Source of the DNA: Massospora cicadina
Taxonomy: Eukaryota > Entomophthoromycota > Entomophthoromycetes > Entomophthorales > Entomophthoraceae
Direction of reading: 5' to 3'
DNA length: 64,000 nucleotides
Assembly (NCBI GenBank): GCA_022478985.1
Contig: JAKSZP010008048.1
Span: 62,001 to 126,000 of the forward strand
Under the pieces are notes generated by a model. The model was given only the letters and a program-made list of their open reading frames with translations, did not search any database and had not been told where the DNA came from. Both the position numbers and the translations under genes were made by a program. Of this stretch, positions 11,340-23,585 are shown piece by piece; position 1 is the first letter of the stretch, and every line of letters starts with the position of its first letter.

Positions 11340-12250
11340 CAGGTATTGATTGGCAGGCAAATTAGGATAAGCGCCTACAAAAATTGATGGAGGGGGAAGT
11401 ATCAGGCCCCATTCAAAAGGCATTGCTGCATTGTGGAGAGGCCAACGCTAGATGGAGGAGGGGTGAGGCTACTGCGGAGTCAGAAGAAGGCACTTATGCT
11501 TCAATTGTTTCAACCCAAAGCACAAAAACAGAGGGTGCGGCCATTCTCAATGAAGGCCCAAAATGGGTGCCAATGGAAGAGAAGATCACATTGAGTGGAG
11601 TAACATAAGATTTGTGCCTGGTGGAAGGGGCATATTTTTGCAAAGGCGCGAGGCCCTGGAAGGTGGCTGGACCCTTTGAAAGCACACACTGTAGGATAAT
11701 ATTATTGCTGTAAGAAGCCAAAACCTCTAGGAGCTTCTGGTGAACTTGATCAATGGAGAGATTATTGGGAAACTTGGCAAACCGAACCACCAGAGTGGCG
11801 TCCAATTCCTAAAGTGTGAATAGTAGTGATGGTATATACAAGAAAACAAGCGGAATCATTACCATAGCCATGCCAAATGCTTCATTATAAAACCCAGATC
11901 AAAATATGCATTGAAGGAGCAAAAATTTATAAAAAAAACTGGCGTGTTTGAACTCCTCCTGAGCCATCTTGATGATGACTGCACTCATATAAGAGGAAAG
12001 GTTCCCATACTTGACCCAAAGGCTGAAGCATAAGTTAATTTAAGAGATCACCAAGGGGCTTATCAGCATTAAGTGGGCGCGTGAGAATTGGGCTAAGTCC
12101 ATAGGTAAACGAAGTGACCAGGGGATTGGAGGGGTTAGCAGAGACACCCAGGAGCGCTTTGGCATCAGGACAAAATGCCAGATTGTTGCACACCACAACC
12201 CTAATTGGGTGCAGCAGGCGTCAAACTTAGAGACATTTGAAAATCTTTTG
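11340..12250 (-). mobile_element. LINE ORF1 relic, no ORF2 present
   Basis: The reverse frame 11805-11494 begins M-D-A-T-L-V-V-R-F-A-K-F-P-N-N-L and resembles the ORF1 of the 21.5-23.4 kb element (D-T-T-L-V-V-T-F-V-N-L-P-S-H-L). Downstream, another frame gives N-A-F-x-W-G-L (F-E-W-G in a shifted frame), a word also found in the other ORF1 copies. Frames upstream, to about 12230, look like the N-terminal part. It is bounded on its 3' side by about 170 bases of unassigned DNA and then gypsy A, so it may be a truncated LINE or a second ORF1-only element. Confidence 0.55.
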
Positions 12251-15080
12251 GTGGAATGACATTTGTTGTTAAAAATTACAAATTAGAATTTGTTCAATGT
12301 ATATATTAAATGACTGAGAGATTGAATGTTTTAAGTGAGTTAATGAAATAGAAACATAATATGCTACTTATAACACTTGAGATATTACTTTGACATCACA
12401 TTTGCTCTTTTATATAATAGAACAAGAATACTTTTATCAAATTAAATGATTAACTCTCATAACTACCTGAGAAAAGGCATATGAGTTAGGATAAGCATGT
12501 AACAATTATCTGTCTGGCTTGGATAATCCTCACTTTATCATAAAAACACTTGACAAAAATTATTATTGTCTTAGTGGACCCTAAAATCATAACAGAGTTT
12601 AATTTAATGATGTTTTATAGTTAAGTAGATTTATGACCAACTAATGTCAAAACCATTCTTAACTTTGAAATTTAGTAACACGTAATTTTGTCAGTTACTG
12701 AAGTAATTAGCTGTACTTAGCTTATTTGATATTATACTCGATTTAAAAAGGAGCAGAGGGACAGGGATCCTCATTTCTATTTTCTATTGACCTGCAAAAG
12801 CAATATCAGGGATGAGAATAAAGACTATGAATTTTAAAACTTTTTTATTTTTTGACACTCTGAAACTATGACTGGTGGACTTTCGCACAGTTGAATAATA
12901 TAAGTGAGTTGGATAGAGCAATTGCTTTACTCTACACACTGTCTTGTGGTCAGGGGAGTGGTGAAAATTAGGTTTGACCAAACATACAATAATGACACAA
13001 GAAATAACACCCATAACATCCTATAGATCTCGCCACTACCTTTTCCTGCTTATTTTGTCCTTTGAAAATCAATTTCAATTGATATGTCATCAGTTATAAT
13101 GCTAAAACTTCTCAACACAAGATCTATCTATTTGGAAATTAAAATATCAATATAAAGCCAAATCTTGGTAGATCAATCTTTATCTGTTTGTTAACCAAAT
13201 ATCCAGTTCCCTAAACCAGCTCTGTTCCCATAATTTTAAAAGTGCCAGAATCACTCAGAAAATCCATTTTTAACCTCTTCGCTGACTGAGACCCTAAAAG
13301 ATGCACAGTATGTTAACCAGATAAACATCAATATGTAAAAAACGTGGACAGATGACTGTCAGGCCTCAGAAGCATTGTCCACAGTCTATAAAAGTTCAAA
13401 AAAGGAAAGACCGCTAGAGATCTGGAAGTGGCAGAGTTTACCAATTCACCGGCTATGTCATTGAGGCTCATGTTTAAAATGGAAGAGTAGATTATTAGAA
13501 AAAGGGACAAAACGCAGAGACACCAATCTTAATATATAATTTGATCAGAAGAACACCGGTTTACCTTTACACCAGCTCTATCATTGGTTGAAGTACAAAA
13601 TGAAACATGTCAGATTTGAAAAATATTATTGATTAAAAGGCTTACTTTTCTATCCAAATTTTATACCTATAGTCAAGTTATATTGTCTTCATGCAGTTAT
13701 ACCTTTTTGAGTGAAATCACTACCTGTGCCAATCTTTCCTAGTTGCAAACCAAATTTTAACAGCACATTGCCTCGATATCCCCCTAAAGAGATATTAAGG
13801 CTGTACCTACAGATCCTGATTGTGTGAGAAATCGGAAACTGGCAGATTGAGGGATTTTAGTTGCGGTGCTAAAAGATTATAGAGCTCTAAATGGTGGAGA
13901 ATGGCAAGATCAAGCAGGTCAGAATCAGGAAAATACAAGAAATTTAAATGCAAGAAAGTTTATCTAACACCTTGAGAGTTGCTTGGTGTTCAGAAAAGTT
14001 TCTTTAAGTGGCTAAAGCAATTCTAGAAACTTGGAGTTCACCATACATAACCCCCAAACCCTGCAAAGTTCACGGCGGCAACCAATCTGCTTCCTCTATA
14101 GATATCCCTGGAAGAACTGTAAAAATTTTAACTTTGTTTTCTACTTGTTTAATTTTTCTATTAAAAAAATTCCAGAAATAATATTTTTATGTTAAAATCA
14201 TCTTTATTTTTGACACCTTCAAATCTAAAATCATAAATGTCATGAAGTACACCCCAGAGCTAGAAAAGGCTAAAGCTCACGTTCTGAAGCTAATTAAGGG
14301 ATGAAAACTAACTGTGCATAGACAGTTTAGGACTCTATTTGAAAGAGCAGTTCTTTCCAAGATGCCAGTGAGCTAACAGACCCACAATTTCACTTATGGT
14401 GCTCTACCTGTTTGGGGTCTTAGATCATAGCCCTGTTAGCAAACTATTCCCAGCAACCATTAGTAGTCTGTCTGTCACAAAATATGCATCTCTATACATA
14501 TATTAGAATAAGAGCTATCATACATAATGAATGTAGATTCATATATTTAGAATATGGATTCAATTAGTCTTTTTAGAGTTGAGTAATATCTACTTTACAA
14601 AAATTGCACTTAAGCTATCTTATTATATATAACCCTAGTACATAGCTGTTATAAATATATTATATTACCTCTACTATTTGAGGCGGGCCATTTAGGGTCA
14701 GACACTTATATAAAAAGGTGTAAGAATATAAATTAATAAAACACAGTAGTGAGAACTTTTATCAAAGGAAAACTTTATGCATTAGTCATATAGAGACTTT
14801 AAGTAAAAACAGAAAAGATTTATAATGTATTACTCTTAATCTAATATATGTTATTGCCTGTACCCTTTATATTTATACAAAAGGCAGAAGTTAAACTTGC
14901 ACCTTAGCATGATAGTTGGATATGCTACCAATTAATTATAGCCACAATTATGAACAATCACTAAGCTTACTTCTATATGTGATATATACTAATAAAGTTA
15001 TTTTCTTTTCATAATCTTTTATAAGATTACAGTGCTAGCTAAATTTTATACTATCTTCAAGCCAAAAAGTCATTCAGGGA
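12251..15080. other. AT-rich non-coding DNA
   Basis: About 2.8 kb with only short open frames (none longer than about 76 codons) and no motif or match to other parts of the window that I could find. It ends at the 5' end of LINE F1. Confidence 0.6.
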
Positions 15081-15095
15081 AAGTTTTCTCTCTCA

Positions 15096-16556
15096 TTGCA
15101 AACACTTTTGCAGCATATTCGATCTAAGACTAGTAAGTTTAATAATTTTATTGAGGAGATTAGTGTGCACCCAATGTCAGGTAGCAGTTGGGCGAGCAAA
15201 GTAAAGGGAACAGGAGCAGGCCCCACAACGTTTAAATTTTGTAAACTCCCCAGCAACACCGGCGGCCTCAATAAAAACAATAAAAAACCGGCAGGTAGTA
15301 TTTTCTTGGAAATTTTGGCCTGGAAGACAAAATGTAACAAGTTCATCAATACTCCACATTCCTAGACACTGTTTACAGTGGAGCATGGGGTCTGAGTATT
15401 CCTTGATATACAACAAATAGCACTTTAAAAATGTTTTGTGGAGATGTACACACCCATTTCCTGAATGCGGTGTACATCACACTGTACTCCATGCCCCAAG
15501 GTTGGTTGGATCTTGGGTTCAAAAACAAACAAATGGCAGACAAAGCCGCAAAAGTGCGTGTGGTAATTGACTTCCTGGATGGTCAATGGGTAGTTAACAC
15601 GAAGTGCACTCGTTGGACAAAATCAAATCAAATTTTTGAAACGTTTGACTTCATACCTACAACAATCAAGCGCACCATGCTGGAGCACCACCTAATGGCT
15701 GGGCTCAAAGCATATGGGGAAAGCCAATCCTTCAAGATGCAGCACTTTACGCTCATGCCAGACCTGTGCATGAGCAAAACAAACGCTGTACTCACTCTAT
15801 TCCAAGGGGTTGCAGAAGGTTTGACCTAAGTCCCCCACACCACTTTTGTGTTAGTTTATGGGCAAGAATCCCGCCCATTATATGTCACCATGGATAGCGC
15901 GCCTCCTATATGTACCTTTTGTCACACTTTTGTCCATAAGCCGCACCTGCTCCACCAAAGAGGGCATTTCAAAAAACAAAATCATCCCAGAAGCAATGAG
16001 CGGTGCAGACGCCCATTATGAACTGGCCATAAACATCGATGCTGCCTTCCAGTGGGGCGTGCAGGGGTGATACATTCAAATTAAACCTGAGCCCCGTCAG
16101 GAGCATAAAAAGCCCAAGCAGGCCCACAGGGTGGCAGCCAAGGTGGTGGCCACAGCTGCATCTGTGATCCCACCTGCGCAGCTCAGGATGTCATCAAGTC
16201 ATTTGCTGTGGAAGCAGCTCGTGAATCCATCTACTAAGCAGATTGGGCCACCCAGCCTGATGACCCAATGGGTGAGTCAGATACGCCCAACCAATGTTAC
16301 CAAGCCTCAATCAAAACCGATTTGCTCACCAGTTTCCCTTTCAATTTCTCGCCATCCTGCAATGGTGCACCGCAGGAACACAGCAATGTGAAGTCTCACA
16401 ACAAAGCTGGAAAAATTCCAACAAAACCACACCTACATCCAAAATAACGAATACCATTAAGGAGTTATACGTAGGTCCAGTGAGGCAATCATGTACCACT
16501 GCTGTGAAGAAGATGGCAAAGAGAGGCCAAGGGGGCCCTTCCCCTTGCACCTAAGG
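15096..16556 (+). pseudogene. LINE F1 ORF1 (RNA-binding protein) relic
   Basis: Two long pieces, 15096-15365 and 15431-15829, are in different frames, so a frameshift lies near 15420. The second piece carries R-V-V-I-D-F-L-D-G-Q-W and a block Y-G-E-S-Q-S-F-K-M-Q-H-F, conserved in the R and F2 copies. It resembles an RRM-like fold, but this is a guess from pattern. A zinc-knuckle-like block with P-P-I-C-T-F-C-H-T-F and C-S-T-K-E lies near 15895-15965, and the F-Q-W-G-V-Q-G word near 16045. The product would coat LINE RNA. Start codon not determinable. Confidence 0.6.
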
Positions 16557-16559
16557 TGC

Positions 16560-19500
16560 GATGGGGGGAGCCTTCACAACAGGGACGTTGAACATCGCTG
16601 GCTCAAGGCCTCGCTGTCCTGGGCTAGGAAACTGAGTTTTAAAGAATAATTTACCCATGGACATCCTGGCCATTCAGGAAACACACTGTCCGCACGGTGC
16701 AGAGGACACATGGGCAACCATGCTCCTCCATTCCCTTTCCTTTTGGTCGCCACACTGGGGGGGTGCTTATATGTGTGACCCATAATTTTAAATTTATTTC
16801 TTCAACTTCATACTTTGATGGCCATGTCCTTGTTGTGTCCTTTTTGTGGGATAAAAAAGTGCATGCTGTCATTAATGCATATGCCCCAACCTGTGCACGA
16901 GCTCATCAAGAATTCTTCTCTGCCATTACTTCCCTCCTGCTTCCCCCTGATCTGTTTGTGGTGGGCGATATGAACTGCTGGACCAACCCAGCCACCAACC
17001 GCTGGCCTTTGGAGCCTACCCCACTGCAGGGGCACATAAAACTTTACGTTCTAAAAGCCACTTTGGGGTTGTTTGATACCCTACCTCAACATGGTCTGCT
17101 GCTCCCAACTATGTCTAGTCCCCATGTGCACAACAGTCAGCTGATGTTGATGTCATGCATTGAAATTATTCTTGCCCCATTGAAATTTTGGTCTCAGGTT
17201 GCACACTTTACAACAACAAAACTCGATTTATCCGACCACAGGTTAATATTAATTTCCTAATCTTTGTCACTCCCAGCAGCACAGGCACCAAAGTGGTGCA
17301 AACTCAGCTTAGCCAAGATCACGTTGCCCAGGTTTTCCTCATAGTTGGACACCAAAGCCTTGGCTCCAGAGTTTACCACATCATTATGTGCAGACCCACT
17401 TTCAACCTGGTCAAATTTCAAAATGAATACCATCCTCCGGGAAAACCACATCTCATTGCATAACTCTCAGGCTGCCTCGGCGGTCATTTGTGCACACTTG
17501 TAGAAGTGGATAACCTGGAAAATAATGTCCCTGCTTCAGGCTACAGCCCATCTTGGGGTCACAAGTGGGCAGAATTGTCCGCTCACCTCAATGCACTGGT
17601 AAGGCAACAAAAACATCATGTTTGTATGCAGTATAAGGCAAAGAACATAACGGTGGGTGACAAGTGCTCCACTTACTTTTTCCAATAACTCTTTGCGCCA
17701 TGATATAGCTTGGACTGCACACAGGTGAGGCAGCCAGACTATTCCGTCGCAAATACACCAGCCTAAGTGACAATTGAAGTTTTAAATTATTACCACGAAT
17801 TGTATAACTCCAATCTAATCAAACCAGCTGAAGTTGCTGATTTTCTCAAAAGCACACATATCTGCACCGCTTCCCATTTTCCAGAGTCAATGAATTTATT
17901 TCTTGAGATGAGCTCTGGTTTGCCATTTGCAGTGCACCGTACAGGAAATGCCCAGGTCCAGATGTGATTCCCTAAAGAGGTTTACAAGGAATTTTATTTA
18001 TTTCTCCTCCTTGCTGCTTGCCCCAATGAATCAGTGCTTGCTTGAGACACGCCTCCTTCCTGGGGCCAAGAGGCTTTTACAATAACGCTATACAAGAAAG
18101 GGGATAATCTGGACTTGGCCAAAAGGCGCCCCATTTCACTTACTAACAATGTTACTAAATTATTTGCTAAAATCATGGCCAACCGCCTAGGGAAAGTTGC
18201 CTCTGCTCTCATCTCCCCTGAGCAATTTGGTTTCATTCCCAAGCGGTCTATTTGGGACAACATACATACTGTAGCCAACGTCTTCTGATCCGTGGCTACT
18301 GGAGCACTTGTTTTTTAGACCAGCAGAAGGCTTATTATAGAGTCAACTGGAATACCTCAAAGCCTGCCTCCACAAGTTCCACCTCCCCCATTGATTCATT
18401 AATTTGGTGATGTTGCTCATGGAATCTGCCACAATGTCTGTGTGTGGCCCTGGCTTCCTAACTGATGTAGTTCGCCTTCAAAGGGGCCTACGCCAAAGGG
18501 ACTCTAAGCCCACTCTTATATAAATTCATTCTTGACCCAAATTTGCGTAACATAGATTCCCGCCTTACTGGTGTCCAAGTGCAAGTCCAAGCTCCAGTCA
18601 AGATGTTGAGTTTGCTGATGATTGTGTGGTTGGGGTGTCTAACAATCATGATGAACGAGCGCTTGAAAATAATACTCAGGTTTACTCCAGGGTAAGTAAC
18701 GCTGTACTTAACGCCACCAAAACTAAGATCAATCTCCTTGGTCAGTTCCAAGCCCGCTGGTCTCCAGCGCCCCATTTTCTACCTGCTTCAGAAGCTAGCT
18801 CATGGGCTCACTAGCCCCACCCACCCCATATTGCCCCACTTGTGCTCCCTTTTGTGCAAGAACCCACTGCTGGTCCAGTATGCCATTTGGGGGTATGGCT
18901 GGAGGCGGGAGGTTACGCCTCAATGGTGATGGAGCACCATATCCTGGACAATGTTACGAAACGCATAGCTTCCCTCAGAGCCCGCCAAACTTCCCTCACA
19001 GGCAGTGTAGTGCTTGCCAGCTCTATGCTCCTATCTAAAATTTGGTTGTGGCCCATGCTATCGCCTTTTTCCAATCTTTCTTCACCTCATTATACGCCCT
19101 ACTGCAAGGGTGGCTTTGGTTAGGCCGCCCACCGCCAGTGTGTTTGGATGTCTTGTTTGGCCCTCGCCATAGTGGTGATATGGGCCTGCTCAACTTTGAG
19201 GCCCGCGGCGCCAAAATACTTGGCAACTGGATCTCTGCAGTCACCAACCCAACGCTCACAGCCCTGCACTGGTCATGCGTGGCCCGTTCCAATTTCTCTC
19301 ATGCCCTGGGCCTCAGCAATCCTAACCACCCCATTCTCTATTAAAAATATCTTGCCTCACACCCTTTGTTGCAGGCCCACATGGGATGTCACTCCACTTA
19401 GAACAAATTCTCCTCTCCATGTGGAGCGCTGAGTGGAGGATTTGCATCAGTGGGCACACCGTCCAGAGGGGTTGCCCTACTCCCCACTTCACACAGGAAG

Positions 19501-20095
19501 TACAAGGCCAAGCCGTTCTGAACAATGTGACACCAATAAGGTCCCCTATCATGGCCAGGGTGGATTATCTGGATATGTTGAACATTCCCTACTCCCCTAG
19601 AAACCAGAAAGCCATAAGGAAGTACGCCCATCACCCTCTTTTTCAGCCGCATGTTTGTTCCCATGTGTGGTTCTGCTTGAAATGGGTGTACCATACTGCT
19701 GAGCACTCTAATGCATTGCACTCCTCATGTGTTGTGTGAACAGTATGGGACTTTGCTTTATCGCCTGGAAAAGTGCCCTCCTTCTAAAGCAATCTGGTGT
19801 GAGGTTCAAAGTCGCTTTTGCCAGGATCAAACACAGCCTTTCATCCTATCTAAGGAAATCTTCGCCTTGTCCTTGAATTCCCCTATACCACCTTCCCTCT
19901 GAGCCTTATTGGTTGCAATTGCTATGTGGACTATCCATACGGTCGTCTTGGGTGCAATCTCAGGCTCTACTACCACCCTCCAGGAAGCTGTACGCCAATT
20001 CCAGTTGCACCTCATGGACCACTTTCAAGCATGGTTGTTTGGGTACCTACCATCCTGTCGCCGTCAGTTGGTCTCATCCTGGTTTCTGGTTTAGT
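16560..20095 (+). pseudogene. LINE F1 ORF2 (endonuclease-reverse transcriptase) relic
   Basis: APE-type endonuclease: L-A-I-Q-E-T-H at about 16663-16683, G-D-M-N-C-W at 16964-16981 and S-D-H-R near 17230. The open frame 16697-17260 (187 codons) spans most of this domain. RT: L-A-K-R-R-P-I-S-L-T-N near 18117 (W of the usual W-R-P lost), S-P-E-Q-F-G-F-I-P near 18215, and F-A-D-D intact at 18611-18622. The C-terminal zinc-finger word is degraded near 19730-19780 (H changed to Y). In life it would nick target DNA and prime reverse transcription there. Many stops and shifts. Confidence 0.8.
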
Positions 20096-20300
20096 TAATC
20101 ACTTCTGTCCCTTTCCTTCATTTGTGTTCATTAGTGTTGCAAGCCTACTCATGATGCTACCATTCCTTTATTTGGCGTTCCCTCTGGCAACATGAGACAG
20201 CGTTAGCTTCTCTGGGGTGCCTCTTGCTTATACTTGTGCTTAATTAAGTTTACTTATCAGAAGTGTCTTTCACCTGGTTGGCCCTGCCAAAATAAAATTC

Positions 20301-21500
20301 AAAATCCAAAAAAAATTTTCATTTTAAACTATAGCAGCAATTGTAATCTCTCTGAGGTACCTTAAAACTAGTTAGAGATATTTTTAAATTTTTATTAATG
20401 TAGCTTCTGACTTAATTTTTAGATTTTGAGATTACACTAAAAAATCTAGTTGGCCTTAATTTTTTTGTGTTTATCAATATGATAAAGCTATCATTTTTTC
20501 AATAATAATTAAAAAGTGAAAATTAAATATAAGATTATATGGTAATTAATATCAAGTCAAAACTATAAGATGGACTATATAAATTTTGATATATGCTTTT
20601 TAGAAGAATTTAATATACAAGCCTAGACCAAAACTTTAAAATCTATTCTTAAATTATATACTTAGTCAAAAAGGCAAGCAAACTTTTAGAAATTATTGTA
20701 ATATATATTGCAAAAAGATGTTATATAAATTTATACAACATACTTAAGTATCTATTATCATATTTTTTCTAGGCTGAGCAATTTGATTTTATATAGATAA
20801 ACATTGCTTTTTTATTACTCCATGACAATATAATAATAGAGGGTATATGGCTAACTAATGTTTTACTAAAACTACTTAGAGTTCTTAAAAATGGCTGTTA
20901 ATTTCTTGATTTAAATCAACCAACTATATAAACTTTATTAATCTTAAAGATAGTTACTAATACTAATACTTCAATATAATCAGTAAGCTCTTTTATAGAA
21001 ATATGCTTGTTAGAAATAATCATGAATTCATTCACTAATTATGAGCTTGTAAATATTTAGAATACTCTTAGATGCTATTATAAACTACTTTAACTTCTTA
21101 ATATAAGTAAATGCAACCCATAAAATTACATACCTTTTTTAAATTAATACGCATAACCTAAAGTGCTATACTTAATAGAAATATTACTAGATTAGCCCAG
21201 AGTTCTTTATAATTCCAATAAAAATTAAAATTACAATTACCTTTATTAATTTTGGCTTTTATAACTTTTCTTTTGCCTTGACTATTAAATGCTAGGGCTC
21301 TATGTTTTATACTTTATTATACGTTATTCTACCCTTCTTAAGATTTATGAATTACTAACTTCACAGTTTTTAAACATCTGATGGCATAGATTTGTTTTTA
21401 TTTTTGCTATTTGCCTTCAAGTAGCATTATAGATACTCTCTGTCATTTTTGTTAGCTTCATCACATCTTAATACAAAATTATTTTACTTATAAGTTCACT
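20301..21500. other. AT-rich non-coding DNA
   Basis: About 1.2 kb of very AT-rich sequence with no open frame above 60 codons and no match I could see to the other elements. Confidence 0.6.
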
Positions 21501-21605
21501 ATAATTTACTTTTTCCTATTTAACTTAGGCAAGCTGACCAGAGGACAGAAAATACTAAAACTAATACTCCAAAACTAAACTGACTAAAAATTAAAAACTG
21601 AATTG

Positions 21606-21624
21606 ACTGCCATTTTTGGGCAGT
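21606..21624. other. short hairpin near the 3' end of the ORF1-only element
   Basis: ACTGCC and GGCAGT form a perfect 6-bp stem around a 7-base loop, within the stretch between the end of ORF1 and the 3' tail. It could be part of the 3' RNA structure recognised by the reverse transcriptase, or chance. Confidence 0.3.
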
Positions 21625-21689
21625 GAGACACAAAAAGAAAAATAAAAAATAACCTACCAGGTGGCATAGCAGTGAGCCGCTTATCCCAT

Positions 21690-23340
21690 CATGGCGGAGG
21701 GGGAGGGGGGATCAGGTGGGTCATCAACAGGCTCAGCATTGTAAAGGTGGATCAATACTGAGAGCATGGAGGTTGGGGCATCCATGAGATGAGGGTTGAG
21801 GTGAAGTATATAGTTGTTGAGATTGACAATTTGGGCTTGGATTAAAGCCTTTATGAGTTCAGCAAAATGTGTTCAGTCTGGATGCAGGCATTGATAAGTT
21901 GTTTCAATTTTTCAGTGTTAGCTCTTGTGGTGCGTGTGGATGGGGAATATTATGCTAGTACAGCGACATGCTTGACAGCGATGGTGGCAGTTTCATATAG
22001 TTGTTAGATTTCCTCTTTTGTGGTAGGAGGAAAATTGGAGTGGAATGAGGAGTGGTGCAGCCCTTTTTTAAATTCTGCGACAGATTTTGCACACATTTTG
22101 TAAGTACAGGGATTATTGGGACAAACCACCGTGGCCCCATCAAAGTGGTGGTCAAATTGGAAAAGGAGGCTTTGGGTTTGTGGTCATATTGGTTGGTCAG
22201 GGCTGGGGAATCAAATTCTAGTTTCAGATTAGTGTTAAACCAATTGGATAACTTGGTGGTGGGATAGTTTCACCCAATTTAATCACTACATCCAATGAAT
22301 TCCAAGGATTTTGGTTGATTTGGGAAGGTAGGGTGGTAGGTGATTTTGGTTGGGTAGGTTTTGGAGCGGGAAATTTTCTGGATTAAACATGGGTCCAATC
22401 CTGCACCCAATTGGTTGGCATGGGTGTGCATTGGCTATCTTAGGTTTGATGTGCAAGATTTTACTTCTGATTTAAGCTCATGTCCTATGTGGGTGGGGGC
22501 AGCCAAAACCCCACTCAAACGCTAATTGGTGTGGCCTCATGGGTGGAAGTTGGCCGTGTTCACAGTGTGTTAATTATATTGACGTGCTTTTTTGATGTGG
22601 TCCAATTCATAGAAAAGGGTGCAAATTGTGAGACCGTTGTTGTTGTGAGCCCAAAAAAATGGTCAGGTGCAGATGGGATATAGGCGCGTGGTGGAATATG
22701 CTGGGCCATGTTTAACTAGTTGGAAGCAATGGTGGCCATTGCCTGAGGTGCTGAGAGGCGTTCAGCACCATTTGGGAAAATAAATTGGAGAGTAAGGTTT
22801 TTGCCATTAGTGGACAACCCTGACATCAACTCCTCATAATGTATTTGAGGAGGAAGGTGTGAGGGGAGGTTTACAAAGGTTACCACAAGTGTGGTATCAT
22901 CTGAGAGGCGTGTTTGGGTGGTGGTAATGGGGGTATTTTTATTAATTAATTATGTAGCTGCTGCAGCATCTGCATCCTCTTCAGTGGGGAATCCAATATC
23001 AAAATAACCCTGTAAGGGTGGAATTCAATAAACCCTGCTGGTGCAAAGGTAGCTGTTGCCAGCTCAAATATCATTTTGTCAGTGTATGAGAAAGATATCC
23101 ATATTGGATGTGGAGGCAAAAGTAAATATTTGATCCGGGTAGGACTAGGTGGTGGGGTGGGTTGGGTGGGCTCATGAGAGGTGGAGTGCTAAGTCCCTTA
23201 GAGGGACATAGCGGCTGGATGTATTTATTGGACTAGACAAGCCAGACTGCACGTGTTTTCCTGCTAGGCGGTGAATTCTAGTGGGTGGAGCACCACTGCC
23301 CCATACTGGGGTAGCAAGTGGTGGATCTGAGGACATAAAC
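21690..23340 (-). pseudogene. ORF1 relic of the ORF1-only element
   Basis: Reverse-strand frames give P-A-G-F-I-E-F-H-P-Y-R-V-I-L-I near 23020, S-D-D-T-T-L-V-V-T-F-V-N-L-P near 22880, then Y-P-I-C-T plus a downstream H and C (zinc-knuckle-like) near 22650, an F-E-W-G-F-G-C word near 22510, and an open C-terminal piece (22155-21955). The same order of blocks occurs in the ORF1 of F1, R and F2. Protein family: LINE ORF1-type nucleic-acid-binding protein. Broken by at least ten stops or shifts. Confidence 0.55.
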
Positions 23341-23428
23341 TTGGAAATGGTTGTGGTGAGGCAGTGGTGGAGATTTGACTTGTTTTCTAAATATCGCTAT
23401 AAATTGATGTCAAGCGAAAAAAATTCAC

Positions 23429-23447
23429 TCTGTTTTATTACTATATT
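23429..23447. repeat. target-site duplication of LINE R (left copy)
   Basis: TCTGTTTTATTACTATATT. The right copy at 28706-28724 differs at one base (A for G). They flank LINE R exactly. Confidence 0.85.
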
Positions 23448-23585
23448 TAAATTTGTATTTATTGCGGAGAAGGCCAACCAGGGGACAGACACTTCCATAT
23501 GTAGACACAAAAGAAAACGAAACTAAGTAACAGGGAAGGCACCCCAGAGAAGTGATGCTATCTCTTGTTGCCAGCGGGAACGCCA

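Larger units (their letters stand above)
15081..20300 (+). mobile_element. LINE (Tad-like non-LTR retrotransposon) copy F1, full length, decayed
   Basis: The 5' end (AAGTTTTCTCTCTCATTGCA) matches the 5' end of LINE R at 28705 read in reverse, so F1 is full length, about 5.2 kb. Order: 5' leader, ORF1, ORF2 (endonuclease, RT, C-terminal region), 3' tail with the family word CACCTGGTTGGCC and AATAAA at about 20292. It is much GC-richer than its flanks. A target duplication is not clear. It is about as long as R but more diverged from R and F2 than those two are from each other. Confidence 0.85.
21505..23428 (-). mobile_element. ORF1-only LINE-like element (no endonuclease or RT)
   Basis: Read in reverse, it has an ORF1 of the LINE type over about 1.6 kb, then about 130 bases, then a LINE 3' tail whose complement is GGCAAGCTGACCAGAGGACA at about 21530, very close to the tail of LINE R2 (GGCAAGCTGACCAGGGGACA, about 60452). 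No ORF2 motif occurs between ORF1 and the tail. Its 5' side was later hit by LINE R at 23429/28706, so a little 5' sequence may continue past 28725. It could be a non-autonomous 'half-LINE' or simply an internal deletion. Confidence 0.6.

Noticed and set aside
16697..17260. 187-codon open frame as a possible independent host gene
   Set aside because: It carries the GDMNCW and SDH endonuclease words and sits exactly where the LINE ORF2 endonuclease belongs; it is a surviving piece of ORF2.
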